A stretch of DNA of 64,000 nucleotides. Source: Kudoa neothunni (Eukaryota > Cnidaria). Made by a program: the position numbers and the translations under genes. Position 1 is the stretch's first letter; every line of letters begins with the position of its first letter. Of the stretch, positions 33,786 to 48,200 are shown in pieces. The stretch is from assembly GCA_964304625.1 (NCBI GenBank), contig OZ199838.1:15562001-15626000 (forward strand). Reading direction: 5' to 3'. The notes under the pieces were generated by a model. The model was not told the origin of the DNA and ran no database searches. It saw only the letters and a program-made list of their open reading frames with translations.

Positions 33786-35096
33786 CAGACAGACAAAGGA
33801 TTATATATAGATAATAAAAAAAATATAGATTTTTTTTAATTTAATTATTTCTCATTTTTGATAATTTTATGAAGGATTTTCATCAGATTTTAGAAAATCA
33901 TATGTGAGAGGAAATTATAATTGTTAATTTTACACGATTTTTCAACGTTGAATAAATTTTTGCCTCCTTATTGATCACAAAAATTATCCGATTGGAAAGT
34001 AAAATAGAACGTATATTAAATAAGATGATTTAATCGTTGAAATAAATGTTTTTTTGCTATAAAATATACATTAAACTTTCGATGTTAATAGGTTTTTATT
34101 TATCAACAGAATAAAGCTTAATGGGAACGAATTGTTTATTTTCAATCGCCATCATGGATACAGATTCTAAAACAATCTATACCATGAGATATGTTGTATT
34201 TCAATAAAGTTTTATTATCACTTTGAACTTAATTATTAACCTAAAAATTAAGAAAAATCCATTTTAATAATAACTTTTACTGTTGTAGTGAAAACTAATT
34301 AAGTCTATTGGAATTAAAATATTACTGCATTATTTTTATAAAAAATAATATTAGAATCAAATATGAAAATTTATTAAAGTATTTTATAAATTTTGACGTG
34401 AATGGGTTCAGGTAAATAAAAAGAGTGAAAACAGTGTGGAAAAAGTAATTTACTTTTAATCTCATTCTATTAACAAGTCAAAAGGAAATCGATTCATTTC
34501 AGATATTTTAAAGAAATATTTGATATTGTCATTTAGCCATTTATAACATAAATTAAGGTTCTCAACAATCCTATGAACCTCCTAATTCGAAAATCAGAAT
34601 GAGTAGCGTCTTTGGGAATTTCTTTTTGGCCACAATTAGTAATCACAAATTAAGTGTTTTCATTAATCTATTCGTAATTATTTGCGTTCAAAATATATTT
34701 ATAGAGTTTGAAAAATGAAAATAATACAAAAAAGTGTCATATGCCACAAAATTTAAGGGAGTGAAAACTTTCTTGTAAATAGTCGTTAGTGGCCTCATCT
34801 ACCGTAAAATTGGTTTTAAAAGAAAAAATTAACGTTTATAAGAGATTCTATACTCGAACTAATGGATTCATTTTTTGCATTGACAGGATTAAATCTCGTT
34901 TTAACTTAAAATCACTCAAAAATGAATAAACATAAACAATAATCAGGTAATTATTCATCTGTTTTTTAGGTAGAACTTCAGAACATTTATAATTTATAAT
35001 GGAAATACTAATTGCAAGAGTACTTTAAGTGAATAATCTGGTTTTTTAATGGTATAATCTTTTCTTATGTACATTAAAAACTGTTTTTAATCTCCC
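33786..35096. other. Intergenic, nothing seen
   Basis: AT-rich sequence with no open frame of note and no repeat recognised. Confidence 0.4.
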
Positions 35097-38000
35097 GAGC
35101 GGTTGTGGGGTCCAATCGACCTCAATGGATGTTTGAATCAATTTCAGAGAATTTTATAATACATCATTAAATTTAATGTCATATGAATTCTCTTGATAAC
35201 ATTATTTCTATTAAAATATTATAGAAAATTGTAAATCGTGAATTAAATTCATAGCATAATCCTAATACTTGCATACACTTTCTTTTGAGGTCCAAAGGAT
35301 TCCGCTTTTTTTGCCAGACAAGCCATCAAATAATCTGCAACAATTTTGAGGCTTAAATAAAGATTTACCGGGAGGAAGAAGGTATAAATTTAATAATAAC
35401 ACGAACGTTGAATACCGGTCATTACCTACGAGGGAGTAATGTTTCTTAGAATGATTATGAATGTTAGTTTCGACTGATTTTCAGTCCGATTGTAATAAAG
35501 TTTATGTTAATCTTTGAGGGGTTGATTAGTCGTATTATTACGTTTTTAATGAAGATAATAATAGTGTTATTTGGTCTTCTGAGCAATCTCAAATATTTAA
35601 AAACCCTAAATAATATAATAAATATGAAAATATATAATAAATATGAAAATATATAATAAATATGAAAATATATAATAAATATGAAAATATATAATAAATA
35701 TGAAAATATATAATAAATATGAAAATATATAATAAATATATAATAAATATGAAAATATATAATAAATATGAAAATATATAATAAATATAAAAATATATAA
35801 TAAATATAAAAATATATAATAAATATGAAAATATATAATAAATATAAAAATATATAATAAATATGAAAATATATAATAAATATGAAAATATATAATAAAT
35901 ATGAAAATATATATGAAAATATATAATAAATATGAAAATATATAATAAATATAAAAATATATAATAAATATAAAATATATAATAAATATAAAAATATATA
36001 ATAAATATAAAAATATATAATAAATATGAAAATATATAATAAATATGAAAATATATAATAAATATAAAAATATATAATAAATATGAAAATATATAATAAA
36101 TATGAAAATATATAATAAATATGAAAATATATATGAAAATATATAATAAATATGAAAATATATAATAAATATGAAAATATATAATAAATATAAAAATATA
36201 TAATAAATATGAAAATATATAATAAATATAAAAATATATAATAAATATAAAAATATATAATAAATATGAAAATATATAATAAATATGAAAATATATAATA
36301 AATATAAAAATATATAATAAATATAAAAATATATAATAAATATGAAAATATATATGAAAATATATAATAAATATGAAAATATATAATAAATATGAAAATA
36401 TATAATAAATATAAAAATATATAATAAATATGAAAATATATAATAAATATAAAAATATATAATAAATATAAAAATATATAATAAATATAAAAATATATAA
36501 TAAATATATAATAAATATGAAAATATATATGAAAATATATAATAAATATGAAAATATATAATAAATATGAAAATATTCAGGTATAACTTCTTACGCTTCA
36601 AGCATAATCATTTCCTTAGTTAACACATTCTTCATATTTTAATTTGAGACTTTTTTCTCAAATATTAACAACTTATTCAATTTTTAATCAACATAATTAT
36701 TAAAAATATTTGACAAACAAAGAGTTATTGGCTGATTTGGTAATCTTTTCCTATATGTCCTATTTTCAAATCAAAATCAGAATCTCTCAAATTGCTTTAA
36801 GTGTTGAAAACTGAAGGAATATTCTTCGAAAGATACTTTCATTAAAAAGATTTATTCAAAATTTGAGGGTTATTCATATTGATGATTTCGAAATGAGGGA
36901 AACTCGAAGAATCATGGATGAATTTTTCCAATTCGCCATATTTTTAAGAGTGGAAAATTGTTTTTCCAAACTTCTTATTTTGATGAGAATTTAAAAATTA
37001 AAGGGCAACTAGTTACTTTTGGAGAAAAATGACCCCTTTAAGCAATATATGCGGTCAAAGCCAGCAGTGTGCAGAATTAACGTTTTTTCCCTCTACCGAT
37101 CCCAAAACCAAGTCTATTCATATTTCGGTGTATATGAGTAAAATTTACAATGAACCGTCAGAAAATGTTAGGAAAGATATTTTTCTGGAGCGTTTGTGAG
37201 AATTAAAGGAAAGAGGGAGTAATACTATTTGAAATAATTTCATCACGTCTGATCACCTTTCCCAAAAACTCTATTCGAGGAATGACAATGACTGTAACAA
37301 TCCGAAATAATCAAAGAGATATTCCGGAATATTCAAAAACGAATCCAAAACAGAAAGTTTTCGGCAACAAAAATTTTTTATAACAAAAACTAATAATCTC
37401 CTATGTTTATAAAAATAGTAACGCAGTTTTACTACCAACAACATCCTGTTTCAATACAAATGTTGAAGACACAGACCGAAAAATAACTGTGGTTATCCTG
37501 GGAATTCATCGTTATAAAACTGTTTTCTGTGATCAAAAATGTTTAATAATTAAGTTTCTAGAAGATCTTGCAAATAGGTTGACGAAGGATTATGCTCAGA
37601 GAAACACAAATCATGTTTATCAAAGTCATATTCGCATCTACGAATTCCTTCGTTGTATGAGTAGATGCAGTTGCTGTTCAGGATCTTGAGACAAAAAATA
37701 GTTCTCTTTTTTGTTTTTGGACCAAACTGTCGTGAAAACTATTCAAAAGTTGTTTACATTATATATTCTAACAATAACTACTAAAATAATATAAATATAT
37801 TCATATCTTGTTCTTTTTGAAACTTTGTGATTATGAGGTTTTTATGTGACATGATCACTAAGAAATTAATTAAAAAAGAAATGAAATTTAATGCTTTATT
37901 TAACTTTTGAATTGTTTCGACAATTATAGTAAACAGCCGGCAATATTATATTTTTGATATTTTTAAATATTTTATTGATATTTTTCTCTCATAATTTATT

Positions 38001-38250
38001 AAACTATTAATTAAATTTTTTCGTAATTCAGATTAAAAAAATTGTTGGATCTATTGAATCCCAAGAGAAGAAAGACGTAAAGTCGATTTTCAGATGTTTG
38101 GAAGATTAAAAAATATTCCCATATGTGAAAAGCGTATTATTTGGCACAGATAAACAGATTAGAGATTTTCTAGATATAAATTAAACATAGTTGTACTCTT
38201 TAAGGTCACTTTTAAATCCAAAAGAGGATTTATAAAATAAAAATTACCTT
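35097..38250 (+). mobile_element. piggyBac transposon relic, autonomous-type
   Basis: The left end TTAATCTCCCGAGCGG, then TGGGGTCCAAT, matches the end of the element at 18372, so the same family. An inner repeat lies at about 35281 (CTTTTGAGGTCC) with a probable partner at about 38210-38238. Transposase scraps on the plus strand: FKQYMRSKPAVCRINVFSLY (about 37038), which fits the F-K-Q-Y-M-P-x-K-P-x-K-x-G-I-K block, and a cysteine-bearing tail (FLRCMSRCSCCSG, ending at 37689). The middle is full of stops. A 1-kb minisatellite occupies the left part. The right outer end is not certain. Confidence 0.7.
35610..36574. repeat. 19-bp minisatellite, about 50 units
   Basis: Tandem units AATATGAAAATATATAATA, with an A/G variant (AATATAAAAATATATAATA) scattered through the array and several shortened units (for example AATATATAATA and AATATGAAAATATAT). 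Three units make 57 bases, so the minus strand stays open for over 300 codons, but the product is only a reflection of the repeat (I/F/Y/L/H) and should not be taken for a gene. Confidence 0.95.
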
Positions 38251-38497
38251 CTGAGTGAATTAAAGTTAGAAAACTTTTTGGAATATTTATAAAAAAATCA
38301 CGTCAATAATCTCTCGCAAACTACCTTTGAACGAAAAATTCCTGTCGTTGTAATTTAATCTCAAGCATTCCAACCACGTTATCATTTTAATTTTAATGCA
38401 TAATATAAAACAATACACAAAAATATACATAAATATTAAAATTACATACAAATATTGTTATTCACGTATCTAAACAGAAAAATTACAAAAATGAATA

Positions 38498-39570
38498 TTA
38501 ATCAACTTTAATACATTTGTGATTATAGAAAAATTCGTCAAATACAAGTTGATCATGTTTTCTTATTCCATGCATAAAAAAGAATGGTATTTTTTTCCTA
38601 ACTAACTCAAAGCCTTTGGGTAAATTTGAATTGTAGATTGATTTAGAGCCGTAGTATTGATTATTTTTCATGGTTGTATTACAAAACTGTAACAGGTAAC
38701 CAATGTTAGCATCACCGTTTTTTATATTTTCACGAGAACGAGAGGTTGAAACCAAACAATTCAATTTGGAAGATTTAATAAAGTATCCACCACCAGAACA
38801 ATAAGGAGGGAAGAACCTGCTTGAAATAGCGTTTGATGGTTCGTAATTCTTGTGTCTTTTATCCCTTATGATCTTCATTCCTACATGTCTAAACACAAAA
38901 TGTACAATTAATTATTTTTCTGTAATACTCCACGTCAATATTACAGCAATCCTTCGTAATCCACGTTAGTATTTATCATACTTTTCAGATATTTTAGATA
39001 TTTGGTTATTGAAACATAAATATCATCATCTGTCTTTACAATATATTTCAAAGAAGTTTTATTTACCGAATTTATTTCCTTTAGAGATGCTATGAGTTTC
39101 GCCCCAACATTGGAATATTTTTCCTGTATATTGTTATGTATAAGAAGATCATTATACAGTCGATTTTCGTGTTTAGTTCGATTTGATATTTTTTCGTTTT
39201 TGTATCCAACTTGAAAATATACCACATAAGACATAGTATCAGAAAATCTTTTCCATGAATAATGAGACCATACTGCACGAATGGCACATCTTGAATCGTA
39301 ATCATCAACTTTTGAGTCTACCAGTATTATAACTTCAGGATCGTATATCACTATTGGAGAGAGGTCATGAGAGATGAAATTTGGAATCATGTTCAAACAT
39401 TCAGAATATTTCTCCTTAGCATTGAAAAAATACATTCGGCCATCGACTCTTTGAGTTAAGGATGTTTTCCAATAATCAATTTGGATCATTCTGGGATGTG
39501 TATACAGAATAATCAATACTGTCACTATAAGCAATACAAAAAAAGCAAATTTCTTTTTTTCATTACGCAT
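38498..39570 (-). CDS. GT31 beta-1,3-galactosyl/N-acetylglucosaminyltransferase
   Basis: Golgi type II enzyme that adds a beta-1,3-linked sugar from a UDP donor. Two exons (39570-38945, 38888-38498) around a 56-base intron give 338 residues, usual for the family. A short basic N-terminus (MRNEKKK) is followed by one TM anchor (about 8-24). Family marks: CAIRAVWSHYSW (R-x-A-I-R-x-T-W), ENRLYNDLLIHNNIQEKYSN (E-x2-x-Y-x-D-I/L), KYIVKTDDDIYVS with the metal-binding DDD, and FFPPYCSGGGYFI (Y-P-x-Y-x-x-G-x-G-Y). The usual late E-D-V motif is not obvious: the place reads NGDANIG. Which acceptor it uses cannot be told. Confidence 0.85.
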
Positions 39571-42500
39571 CGTAATTTTAATCTTATTTCGTAAACAAGG
39601 GGGATAATATCCTATAATGGTTTAAATCGTCTTAAAGGATTAGCAAACAATCTTTTACCCAGTTTTTCTCCAACGTGGGTCGAAACAAAGTTTTCAAAAT
39701 AAAAATGAATGTTGCTAGTGGGACTTGGATAACCTTGAATGAAGGTGAGAGAATGATAGGTACAATTAACCATAAGCATGGTCCATCTCGTTTTTTTCGT
39801 GATGTTTATAATATAAAATAGAGTGCTGAGAGAGTTAACATCGTTTATCAAAATTTATTTTTTTAATTGTGTTTTATTCTTGATCTAAACCAGAATTTCC
39901 CTAATGGATGTACTGGCACACCAAAGGGCGCATAAAACGAGTTCATTAGAGCAATGGTTATTTTTTATATTATTATGATTAAATTTTAACCGATATTATT
40001 CTTCGAAACAAATGAAAAAATAGGCGATATGTGATTATTCTAGGTGTTTAATGTAGGAATGATAAATTTTAAATTATAGACAGCAAATGAAAATGTTTAG
40101 CTGTGAATAATATTTCTCAATATTGATATAAGCTAAATTCGAAAAAATTGGAAAACGCGTAATATCCATTTTGTTTTCCTTAACGTCCTTAATCCATCTA
40201 TTTCCCAATGGATAAGATATGACAAATAAAAATTTATCGTGGTTAATGAAACTTTTAACATAGTTTTGATAAACATGTTAATATAAATCACATTTTCTTA
40301 ACATGCTTACCCTTACTATATATTCCATTGAATATTTATAGAAATAAAGCATATATCACTTTAGTATTGTTATAAGTAGATTTTCAATGTTTAATACGTC
40401 GATAGTCGATACGCGTGTTTGATGCTTAAAATATGTTGACATTTTTGGAAAAAATGCATCTTGTTTACCACACATTGCATTGATACTGAACACTTATCAT
40501 TGGATAAAATACATTTATTCAATAAAATCACAATTTTAAAACTGAAAATAGAATTATTCACAAATTAATAATAACTATCGTGTGCATGCAGTGTAACGAT
40601 GGAAGTCGCCAGCCTTAAACATGTCAGGGGATTAGTGGTTTGTAAAATCGTTTCAAACTAAATTAAAATTTATTGCACACCACTAATTGAACATTATTTT
40701 ATTTTTGAAACATTAAAGAGTTCATTAAAAATGTTATATAGGAGTAATTGCGCGCGCTATATTAATGTTTTCGGGACGAAATTATTTATTTAATTTCATT
40801 GAAAATCGACAATTGTTAAAAACATACTATTTCTTTTCCACCAATATATAAAAACTATGTTAAAATTGTTATAAAAAACCCAAGAGCTGGCAAATACTTA
40901 AAGAGTTAAAAACAAAATTAGAAAGGGATTGTTTAGTAAACAAATTTGTTTTATCTAATTTAACATTCCCCCCAATAAGTTAAATGATTATATTAAGTAA
41001 TAAATATATAATTTCAAGTTAAATTGAATAATTAACTAATCTATCATGCTCTTTAAAACCTATAAAATTAGTTTGTAAACGATTTTGATATTATTTTTTA
41101 ATTTAATGACACTAAGACAAAACAAAATTGACTTAAAAAAATTCACGAACTACAAAATTGAAAACGAATTTCATTTAATTATTTTTGAATTTAATTAAAT
41201 TTTTAATTCACAGGTAAAACAAAAAATGCCAATAATTATGTGTTATGCACGCGCATCAACAATCTTCTAACAATGAATATTGAATATTTGGTTTCAAATA
41301 AAGTATTTTAGTTTGATTGAATTAATGCTACATTTAAAATCAATTATTTATAGACGTCGAAATTTTGAATGTTTGCAGTAATGTGCATATTAGATTTTAT
41401 TTTGTATGTGATAGTTATCAATAAAAACGATCGTGTCCTTTTATTTTTTAATATAACGATATGTCAGTATATTAACCAATAACACATTGATTAGAGGATG
41501 AAGTTGACAAGGAAGAATATTTTTATTTACGGATGTACGTTATGTGAGTTAAATCCCTTTTGTAATCACTGTAACCTGTAATGCAGTGTTTTCCATCTGT
41601 AAAGCGTGGGAAACTTTTGGTAGAGTATGGGAATTTTTGGGCGCTTAATGAACGGTTCTTGTGAGACACTGGAAATCCTGAGCTTTAATGTGACCGAAAT
41701 AGTGAGATAATTGGGTGATGTGACGCATTCTGAAATCAATACCTCGATTCTCACTCTCGTTTATTTTTAAATGACTATTAATATTATAAAACAATATCAA
41801 AAGAAATGATTTATCGTATAAGAAGAAATAATAACAATTAAAGTCGTCTTTACTTGAATAAAATCGGAATGGTTTTAATCCTAGCCTTATTTCATTTATA
41901 AACGTGATCTCCTTTTATTTTTGATTTAATCTAATATAGTATTGAATAATTTTCTGTTTACATTATTTATTTTCGATTTATAAGCTCGATACATATAAAA
42001 GTCCTGCCTAATGAAGGTTGGATTATCACGAGTTTCATTTATTTTACGGTGTTTTTGACTATGTGATGAATTAAAAATGTTGGTTTTTAAAGTTTTTCGA
42101 TAAATCAAGTTATTTCAGATAAAATAAATCATAATTTCAACTAGAAAATACATATATGTTAATCGTCTTAAAATTATATGTGATGTGTTATTAAACACAT
42201 TAGAATCTCCACCCATTTATGCGTTTATGCGTTTATGCGTATAAGTGAAAATGCACGCTATAATTAAAAATGATTCATAAGAATTAATTAAATACGATAA
42301 TTCTTCCACACACAACTGTACGCTTAATTTATTTTTTTACGTATTTTTTAGATAAAAGTAGTTCATTAACATCAGTTTGTTAGAATAACTTATTATTCTA
42401 AAAATATAATAATAATTAAATTATTATATTTAAAGCTATTAAAATTAAAATTATTAATAAGGGATAATTGTCTGGTTAATTAATTCGAATTTAAAATTAC

Positions 42501-43379
42501 ATTCCAGGTAAAACTTATATATATATATATATATTTAAACGTATTTATAATTAGAGGCCATATTTTAACAAATAAATCATATGTATGGTTAAATTTGATG
42601 TTATATATAATATAAAAACGCGGATGGCACATGGTAGTAACGTTATTTTAATCCATCCAAAAATGTAAATTAATTACTGTTATGTCTATAAAGCCTGGCG
42701 CGAGATACGATATAAAGAGACCAACACAATAAATGACAATAATCGAATATAATAAGCACGCTATCCCTTAATATTATATAGTTGGGATATCACACTGATC
42801 GTGATATTATAAAGGGAATACTTCCAATATACACATAATAATTACCAAGTTCTTTAAATTTGATAAATGGGAAATTAACATAAAAAAATACTCGGTTCAG
42901 ACGCTAGTTTAGGTATATTTAGTATCATGTAATTATTCTAGCTAAATATAAAATTCCTGATGTTCCACTAATATTGGCATATATTGCTCATATTTTCCAA
43001 TATCTAAACGAATTAAATTATTTTATTAAAGAAAAATAATAAATATCATAACTGACTGTAATTATCTCACGAATAGTTAACGTAATGGAGTGCGCAAATA
43101 AAAATAAAATATTTTTTAAACATTTATTCTGGTTTTCCAATAAAATCATAATAAACGTACCAAATATTATGAATTTTACCCACAAAAAATTCCAATAAAT
43201 CGTTTTCCTATGTATTCATGTAATTATTATTGACAATGAAAAACCATAGTACGAAGGGACGAAGGTACGAAGAAATTAATCTTTTTTCACAACCAAGAAA
43301 ATATAATGCACATGCAAAAAATACAAATTTTATTATCATTTACTGTGGCACAAAAAACATATCCTTAAAATAATATGTA
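39571..43379. other. Intergenic, gene-poor
   Basis: An open minus-strand stretch at 39830-39612 ends in FYFENFVSTHVGEKLGKR and could be an exon of an unknown gene; I could not connect it. At 41578 (GCAGTGTTTTCCATCTGTAA) lies a possible hAT end, and the open minus-strand stretch 41566-41754 lies across it. A (TA)n run lies at about 42518-42533, and a triple TTTATGCG at 42217-42240. Nothing else seen. Confidence 0.35.
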
Positions 43380-43881
43380 TCACATAGCAATCAACGAGGA
43401 TATTTTTAGCCAAACAGACAAATCAGTGACAAATGGCGGAGTTTCCGTTGAGTATCGCCAATCGAGGAACTCATTGGATATGGTTTTAATATTGATAACA
43501 TTTTGTTTTGGTGAATTAACACACACAACTAAATAATCAAAATACGTGTTACACCATCACTTATATAGCTTTAAAGAATCTGCCCAATTACTTGCATATT
43601 TTTCTGGCAAATCGTCCCCCAATTTATACTTACGACCGAAAATAGGGCGTCCATGTAGTACCATTGATACAGAATCTAATTTTATTGAAAGAAATATAAC
43701 AAATTTTTTAACAAAAATCATATCCACCTGTATTTTTATCATTTGTTTTAATTGTACTATTATCGAAAAAATTCTCATCTTGTGATCCATCAAATTCTTT
43801 TCCTACACTAAATGGCATATGATGAGGGACGATATGTTTAGTGTAGGAGGTTGATTGGAAGCGACACGTTTTACACTCCAT
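43380..43881 (-). CDS. RNASEH2C: Ribonuclease H2 subunit C
   Basis: Accessory subunit of the trimeric RNase H2 that removes ribonucleotides from DNA. Minus strand. Exon 1 (43881-43728) starts MECKTCRFQSTS and holds HIVPHHMPF and the ENFF stretch, like the family's H-x-L-P-C start. After a 52-base intron (43727-43676), exon 2 has SMVLHGRPIFGRKYKLG, the conserved S-F-R-G-R-x-L-x-G block. A last exon to 43382 has FLDWRYSTETPPFVTDLSVW and LKISSLIAM, like the family end. The joint between exon 2 and 3 near 43540 does not close in phase with a plain GT-AG pair, so either I misread it or the copy or assembly is off by a base. Length is about 130 residues. Confidence 0.62.
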
Positions 43882-44059
43882 TTTAATGAGCGCGCAACTT
43901 CGCAGAAAATTATATATTAGCTGTTCTAATTTTAAAAATCATAAAAAAGCTCTCATTTTATATTTTACATTTTAAATAAAGGTCAAAATAGTTCAATCAC
44001 AACATACCGATTATGTCCGAAGAATACCGGCACACATTGAGACTGTTTAGTTGTGTAGA
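43882..44059. promoter_or_regulatory. Shared upstream region of RNASEH2C and EBP2
   Basis: Only about 178 bases separate the divergent start codons of the two genes, so both promoters must lie here or overlap the transcripts. No specific factor site was recognised. Confidence 0.45.
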
Positions 44060-45033
44060 ATGGCGAAAATTATAAATAATCAGGCAAGAAAATTATTCTA
44101 GTAGGTTAAATAATTAATTTTTATCAGAAAGAAATAAATAAGATATCTTCTAATTGGGATATGGGCGATGAATGGCTCCAAAATATGGATATAACCTCAA
44201 CCAACTCTAAACAATATTATGAGAGTTTGTTTGAAGAGATGAAACCTCAAAATTTGAAAATCAACAACATAAGCAATGATGATTTTAAAAGGGAGTTCAT
44301 TTTGTAGGTTTAACTGTGTTTTTTTACCAAATTCTGTAATTGCATTTAGGTGTAAGGAAGCTGAAGACAATGTTAAGTTGGCATTGGAAAAACTAATTGA
44401 TTTGAATGTGACTATAATGCGACCATCAGATTATTTCGCCGAAATGATCAAATCAGATGACCAAATGAACAAAGTTGCTAGCATTACTCCCACTCAGGGT
44501 TAGAATGCAATGTTATTAAATTTTCTAGATCAAAGCAAATGTTATTCAACGCACAGAAGCACTAGAAAAAACACGGAAAGTGAGTGAAATAAGGAAAATG
44601 AAGAAATTTGGAAAGAAAGTTCAACAAGAAGTGTTGAAAAAACGCGAGCAAGAAAAAAGCGCATCCAAATTGAGAATAAAAAAGTTTTCCAAGAGATGTA
44701 ATATTTTCTATTCGAATTAAACGCTAATTTCTTATTTTCTGTATAAATTTAGTTAATCAACAAACTCAACTTGACGATGATGAAGCTGGTGAAAACAATG
44801 GTGGTTTTCGTGGTCGAAGAAAGCTACAATCAACAAAAAATTCTGGAAAATCGTAATCCACTTCAATAATTTTGATTATTTAATGTAATTAAATGTTGTT
44901 TAGAATTTCGCGCCAACAAAAGGACAGCAAATTTGGTTATGGCAACGGTTTTCGTAAAAATGCCCAATCGGCCGGGAAAAAATCGAAACGACCGGGAAAA
45001 GTTACCCGAATGAAGAATAGAACTAAAAGATAA
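44060..45033 (+). CDS. EBNA1BP2: rRNA-processing protein EBP2
   Basis: Nucleolar factor for 27S pre-rRNA processing and the 60S subunit. Fragments in order: NWDMGDEWLQNMDIT; after an intron at 44306-44350, CKEAEDNVKLALEKL and IMRPSDYFAEMIKSDDQMNK (the family's R-P-T-D-Y-F-A-E-M-x-K-S-D block); after a short intron, ALEKTRKVSEIRKMKKFGKK and VQQEVLKKREQEKSASKLR; then a basic, glycine-rich tail ending KSKRPGKVTRMKNRTKR, as in animal EBP2. It is smaller than the human protein (306) through a short N-terminus. The first joint near 44080-44128 does not close cleanly and the start ATG is therefore provisional. Confidence 0.85.
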
Positions 45034-45217
45034 ATAGTTGCTATAGTGTATAGTTAGTGTGTATTTGTTCTATTCTCCTCTATTGAAGTTGTAGCGGATT
45101 TTATTTGTTAAATGTATCGAGAAATAGTAAACTGTCTGCAATTTATAAACAATAATGATTCATAATCAATAGTCGTAATACGTTTTTATTCTGATTATTA
45201 TCATTTTGTTGGTTCTA
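45034..45217. other. Gap between EBP2 and HAP2
   Basis: Short AT-rich spacer in the same orientation as both genes. No promoter element recognised. Confidence 0.3.
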
Positions 45218-48200
45218 ATGTTGACCCCTTCAATTTTAACACTGTATATTTTACTGAGTTGTCAATTACCCAAACCAACCCTCTCTCTTCTTATGGGTAA
45301 AGGTCGTATCGTGCAATGTGAGCAGAAGTCTATAAGAAATAAATCCTGTACCACTACTCTTCATATAACTGTTTCAATTACTTCTACAAAGGTAGATATT
45401 TTTTAAGCATACATTTAAATGACTAATTTTTTTAGAAAGTAATTGATACTTTTTGGGTAGAAATTCCCACATCTACTACTAATACTTCTAACAAATCTAC
45501 GCCTACTAATAGCACTAGTAACAATACGCGTGTGTTTATAGTAACAGTTGAAAAAAAGAAAATGGGAATCTTGTATCCATATTCTTATACAGGGGTATGT
45601 ATATAATGTAGACTAGGGGTTCTCAACCGGTTATTTAAGTGACAGTAGGTATATTAAATAACATCAAATCGAGATAGGGAGAATTTTCGCATTAGGAGTT
45701 TGTGATGTACTTCCGGATTTCTAAGGAATTATATTATTCAGGGATATCAAACTCAAAAAGAATTAGGAAAAAATTCTTAAAATTTTTTTAGGAATATGTT
45801 TTTAACAATTATTTATAAAACTATTCTTAGTCTCTTTTTTTATGTCTCGTTTATCTTTTAACGGTGTAGCGTAATAATAATATTTAAAATGAATATTTTT
45901 ATGATAATATTCAAATGCCATGTTTTGACGATTTTTAATTATTTCAAGTCCATAAGAGCGAAGGATTCGGGAAGAAATGATTTTATTTGGAAAAATCTAA
46001 AAAATACAATCTGTGTATACAACTTTGAGAGTGAAAGTTGATGGGATTAAAAATTGTCATTATGAAAACATATCTACTTTTTAGGATCAGAATGTATCCC
46101 TCAAATAGCTTCTGTTTTAGCTAAACCAGTTTAAAGCTTGAAGGTAAATATGAATCTGGCTTCCAAATTCAGTAGGTAAATTTCGATTTTTCATCATGAT
46201 AAGGGGTAATTTGAAAAAACCGTTGAAAACCCCTGATTTAGGATTTAGACAGTTCGCTTTTACAGTTAGGTTGTTTAGTACAGTGTCAATGGAAATCCGT
46301 ACGAAATCGTTCGTCATACTTATAATTGTAGCGATCGATGGAGGGATGAAAAAGCTACTTGTGGATATTATACTGTAGAATTTGAGCACGTCAGAAATAC
46401 TCAATCACAACAACAATTGCTATTTGGAAGCCAAGGTATATGTTGCCGTTGCCCGAGTGTAAGAGGGAAATCAACATGTCGGAAACATCTATTGTATCGC
46501 TCGCAAACTGCTCATTGCTTGCGTATGTCAACATTGTGGTATAGAGTGTATAGTATTGAAAATTATTTGTATACCACGCAACTCGTTGTATCTCTCTATG
46601 AACAGCTCATCCCTCGGCCGAATTCAACCTACCCCACCAAAATCCAAAAACTACTTAAAAAACAAGAAATCAAACTAAAATTCTCAGAAAAAGACAGCAT
46701 ATTTAATTTCACTTATGATTCCTTTGCTAGTGTCCATTTTGTCGGCAATATTGTAATCAACGCACCTTCAATCATACCTAGCAACAGTCATATCCTACTT
46801 ATGCCGTATCTACGAATTCCACATCAAGATTTCACTCTTAAATCTACGAAAAAGTATATACAAGCTCTTAATGTAATCAAATTAATTAATTTATTTGAAT
46901 GACGTATTGAGTTTAGAATCCTTTAATAATTCCTAATTATATGCTAGACCTCAGTGGAAACACTTGCAATAAAATTGGAGTACAATTCGCTGCTTTTCAA
47001 TCACAAGGGCTTCAAAGTAAAGGATATGGTTGCAGCTTTAAAATTAACTCGTATGCAAATCTGTCTGATTTATTATTATTTTAAAAATTTAGTTGTACAC
47101 AAAACCAACCTCTAAAATTGTTGAATGAACAGCTTATTAATTTACATGATCATAGACCGACAAAATATCTTATTTACTCCTATGGTAAACTTATGAATAA
47201 CACTACTAAAATTATAAAGAAATTAAAGGTATTATAATTAGTATTTTATGTATACAATATTGTGTAGTCAAGTCATATTCAGTTTTATACATCATCAAAA
47301 TCCAAATTTTATTCTGATTTGGAGAGAGGTATTATATTTTATTATTAATTAAAATATTTGATTTATATTGATTAAATGTAGGATTTTACATAATAGATTT
47401 TTTCAAACAAAAGCCCCTTATTTTAGAATATTTTCTTGATCTAACTGTAAACAGTGTGGTTAATTTTATTTTCAACTTATCAAACGTTACTTTTTTTAAT
47501 CCAAAGTAAGTGTTGAATATGTCGTTATTATTAATTTTAATTGAATTATTTTTTAGTGTTCATGCTTCTGTTTGGGTCGAATCAGTACAATGGTTTCCAT
47601 TACTTAATAATAATTATTATGAGTTCGTAAATGTTTCATTGGTTTATGGCATTCATTTGCATGTTAATTTTGAAACAACATTGAATGTATGATACATTGT
47701 GATCTATTTTTATACTTTTCATTCTGATAGGTGTTAATTAAATGTGCTGGAAGTATTGCTCTTATTAAAAAACCTGAATATATTTTTCATTCGAGAATTA
47801 CTCCAAAGAAGGATAAAAAGAGTGTTTTTGGCATAAATTTTCTGGTCATCACGAATCAAACACATCATAATCAAATTTTCTGCTCGAGTTAGTTCTTATT
47901 TTACATAATTATCATAGAATTAATATAAATTAGTTAAATGCTACGATGAATCAATGTTAATGCTGAATAGCACAAGCTTTAATATCAATAAATTGGTAGC
48001 TAACCCAGAATTATTTATACCCAAACTAACACATCCGCCAATAAACACTTCAACACCTGCAAGTGATGACATCAAAAAAATAATACCAAAAATCTACAAA
48101 TCAATAAAAGAAAAAAATAAACCAAATCATTTTCTATCAACTATATTCAATAATGTTGGTGGTAAGTTGAAAATTTTCCTAAATAACTTGCCTTCCTTTA

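Noticed and set aside
35606-36601. A 331-codon open frame on the minus strand
   Set aside because: It is the 19-bp minisatellite read through: three units make 57 bases, so no stop arises. The product is only I, F, Y, L, H and S.
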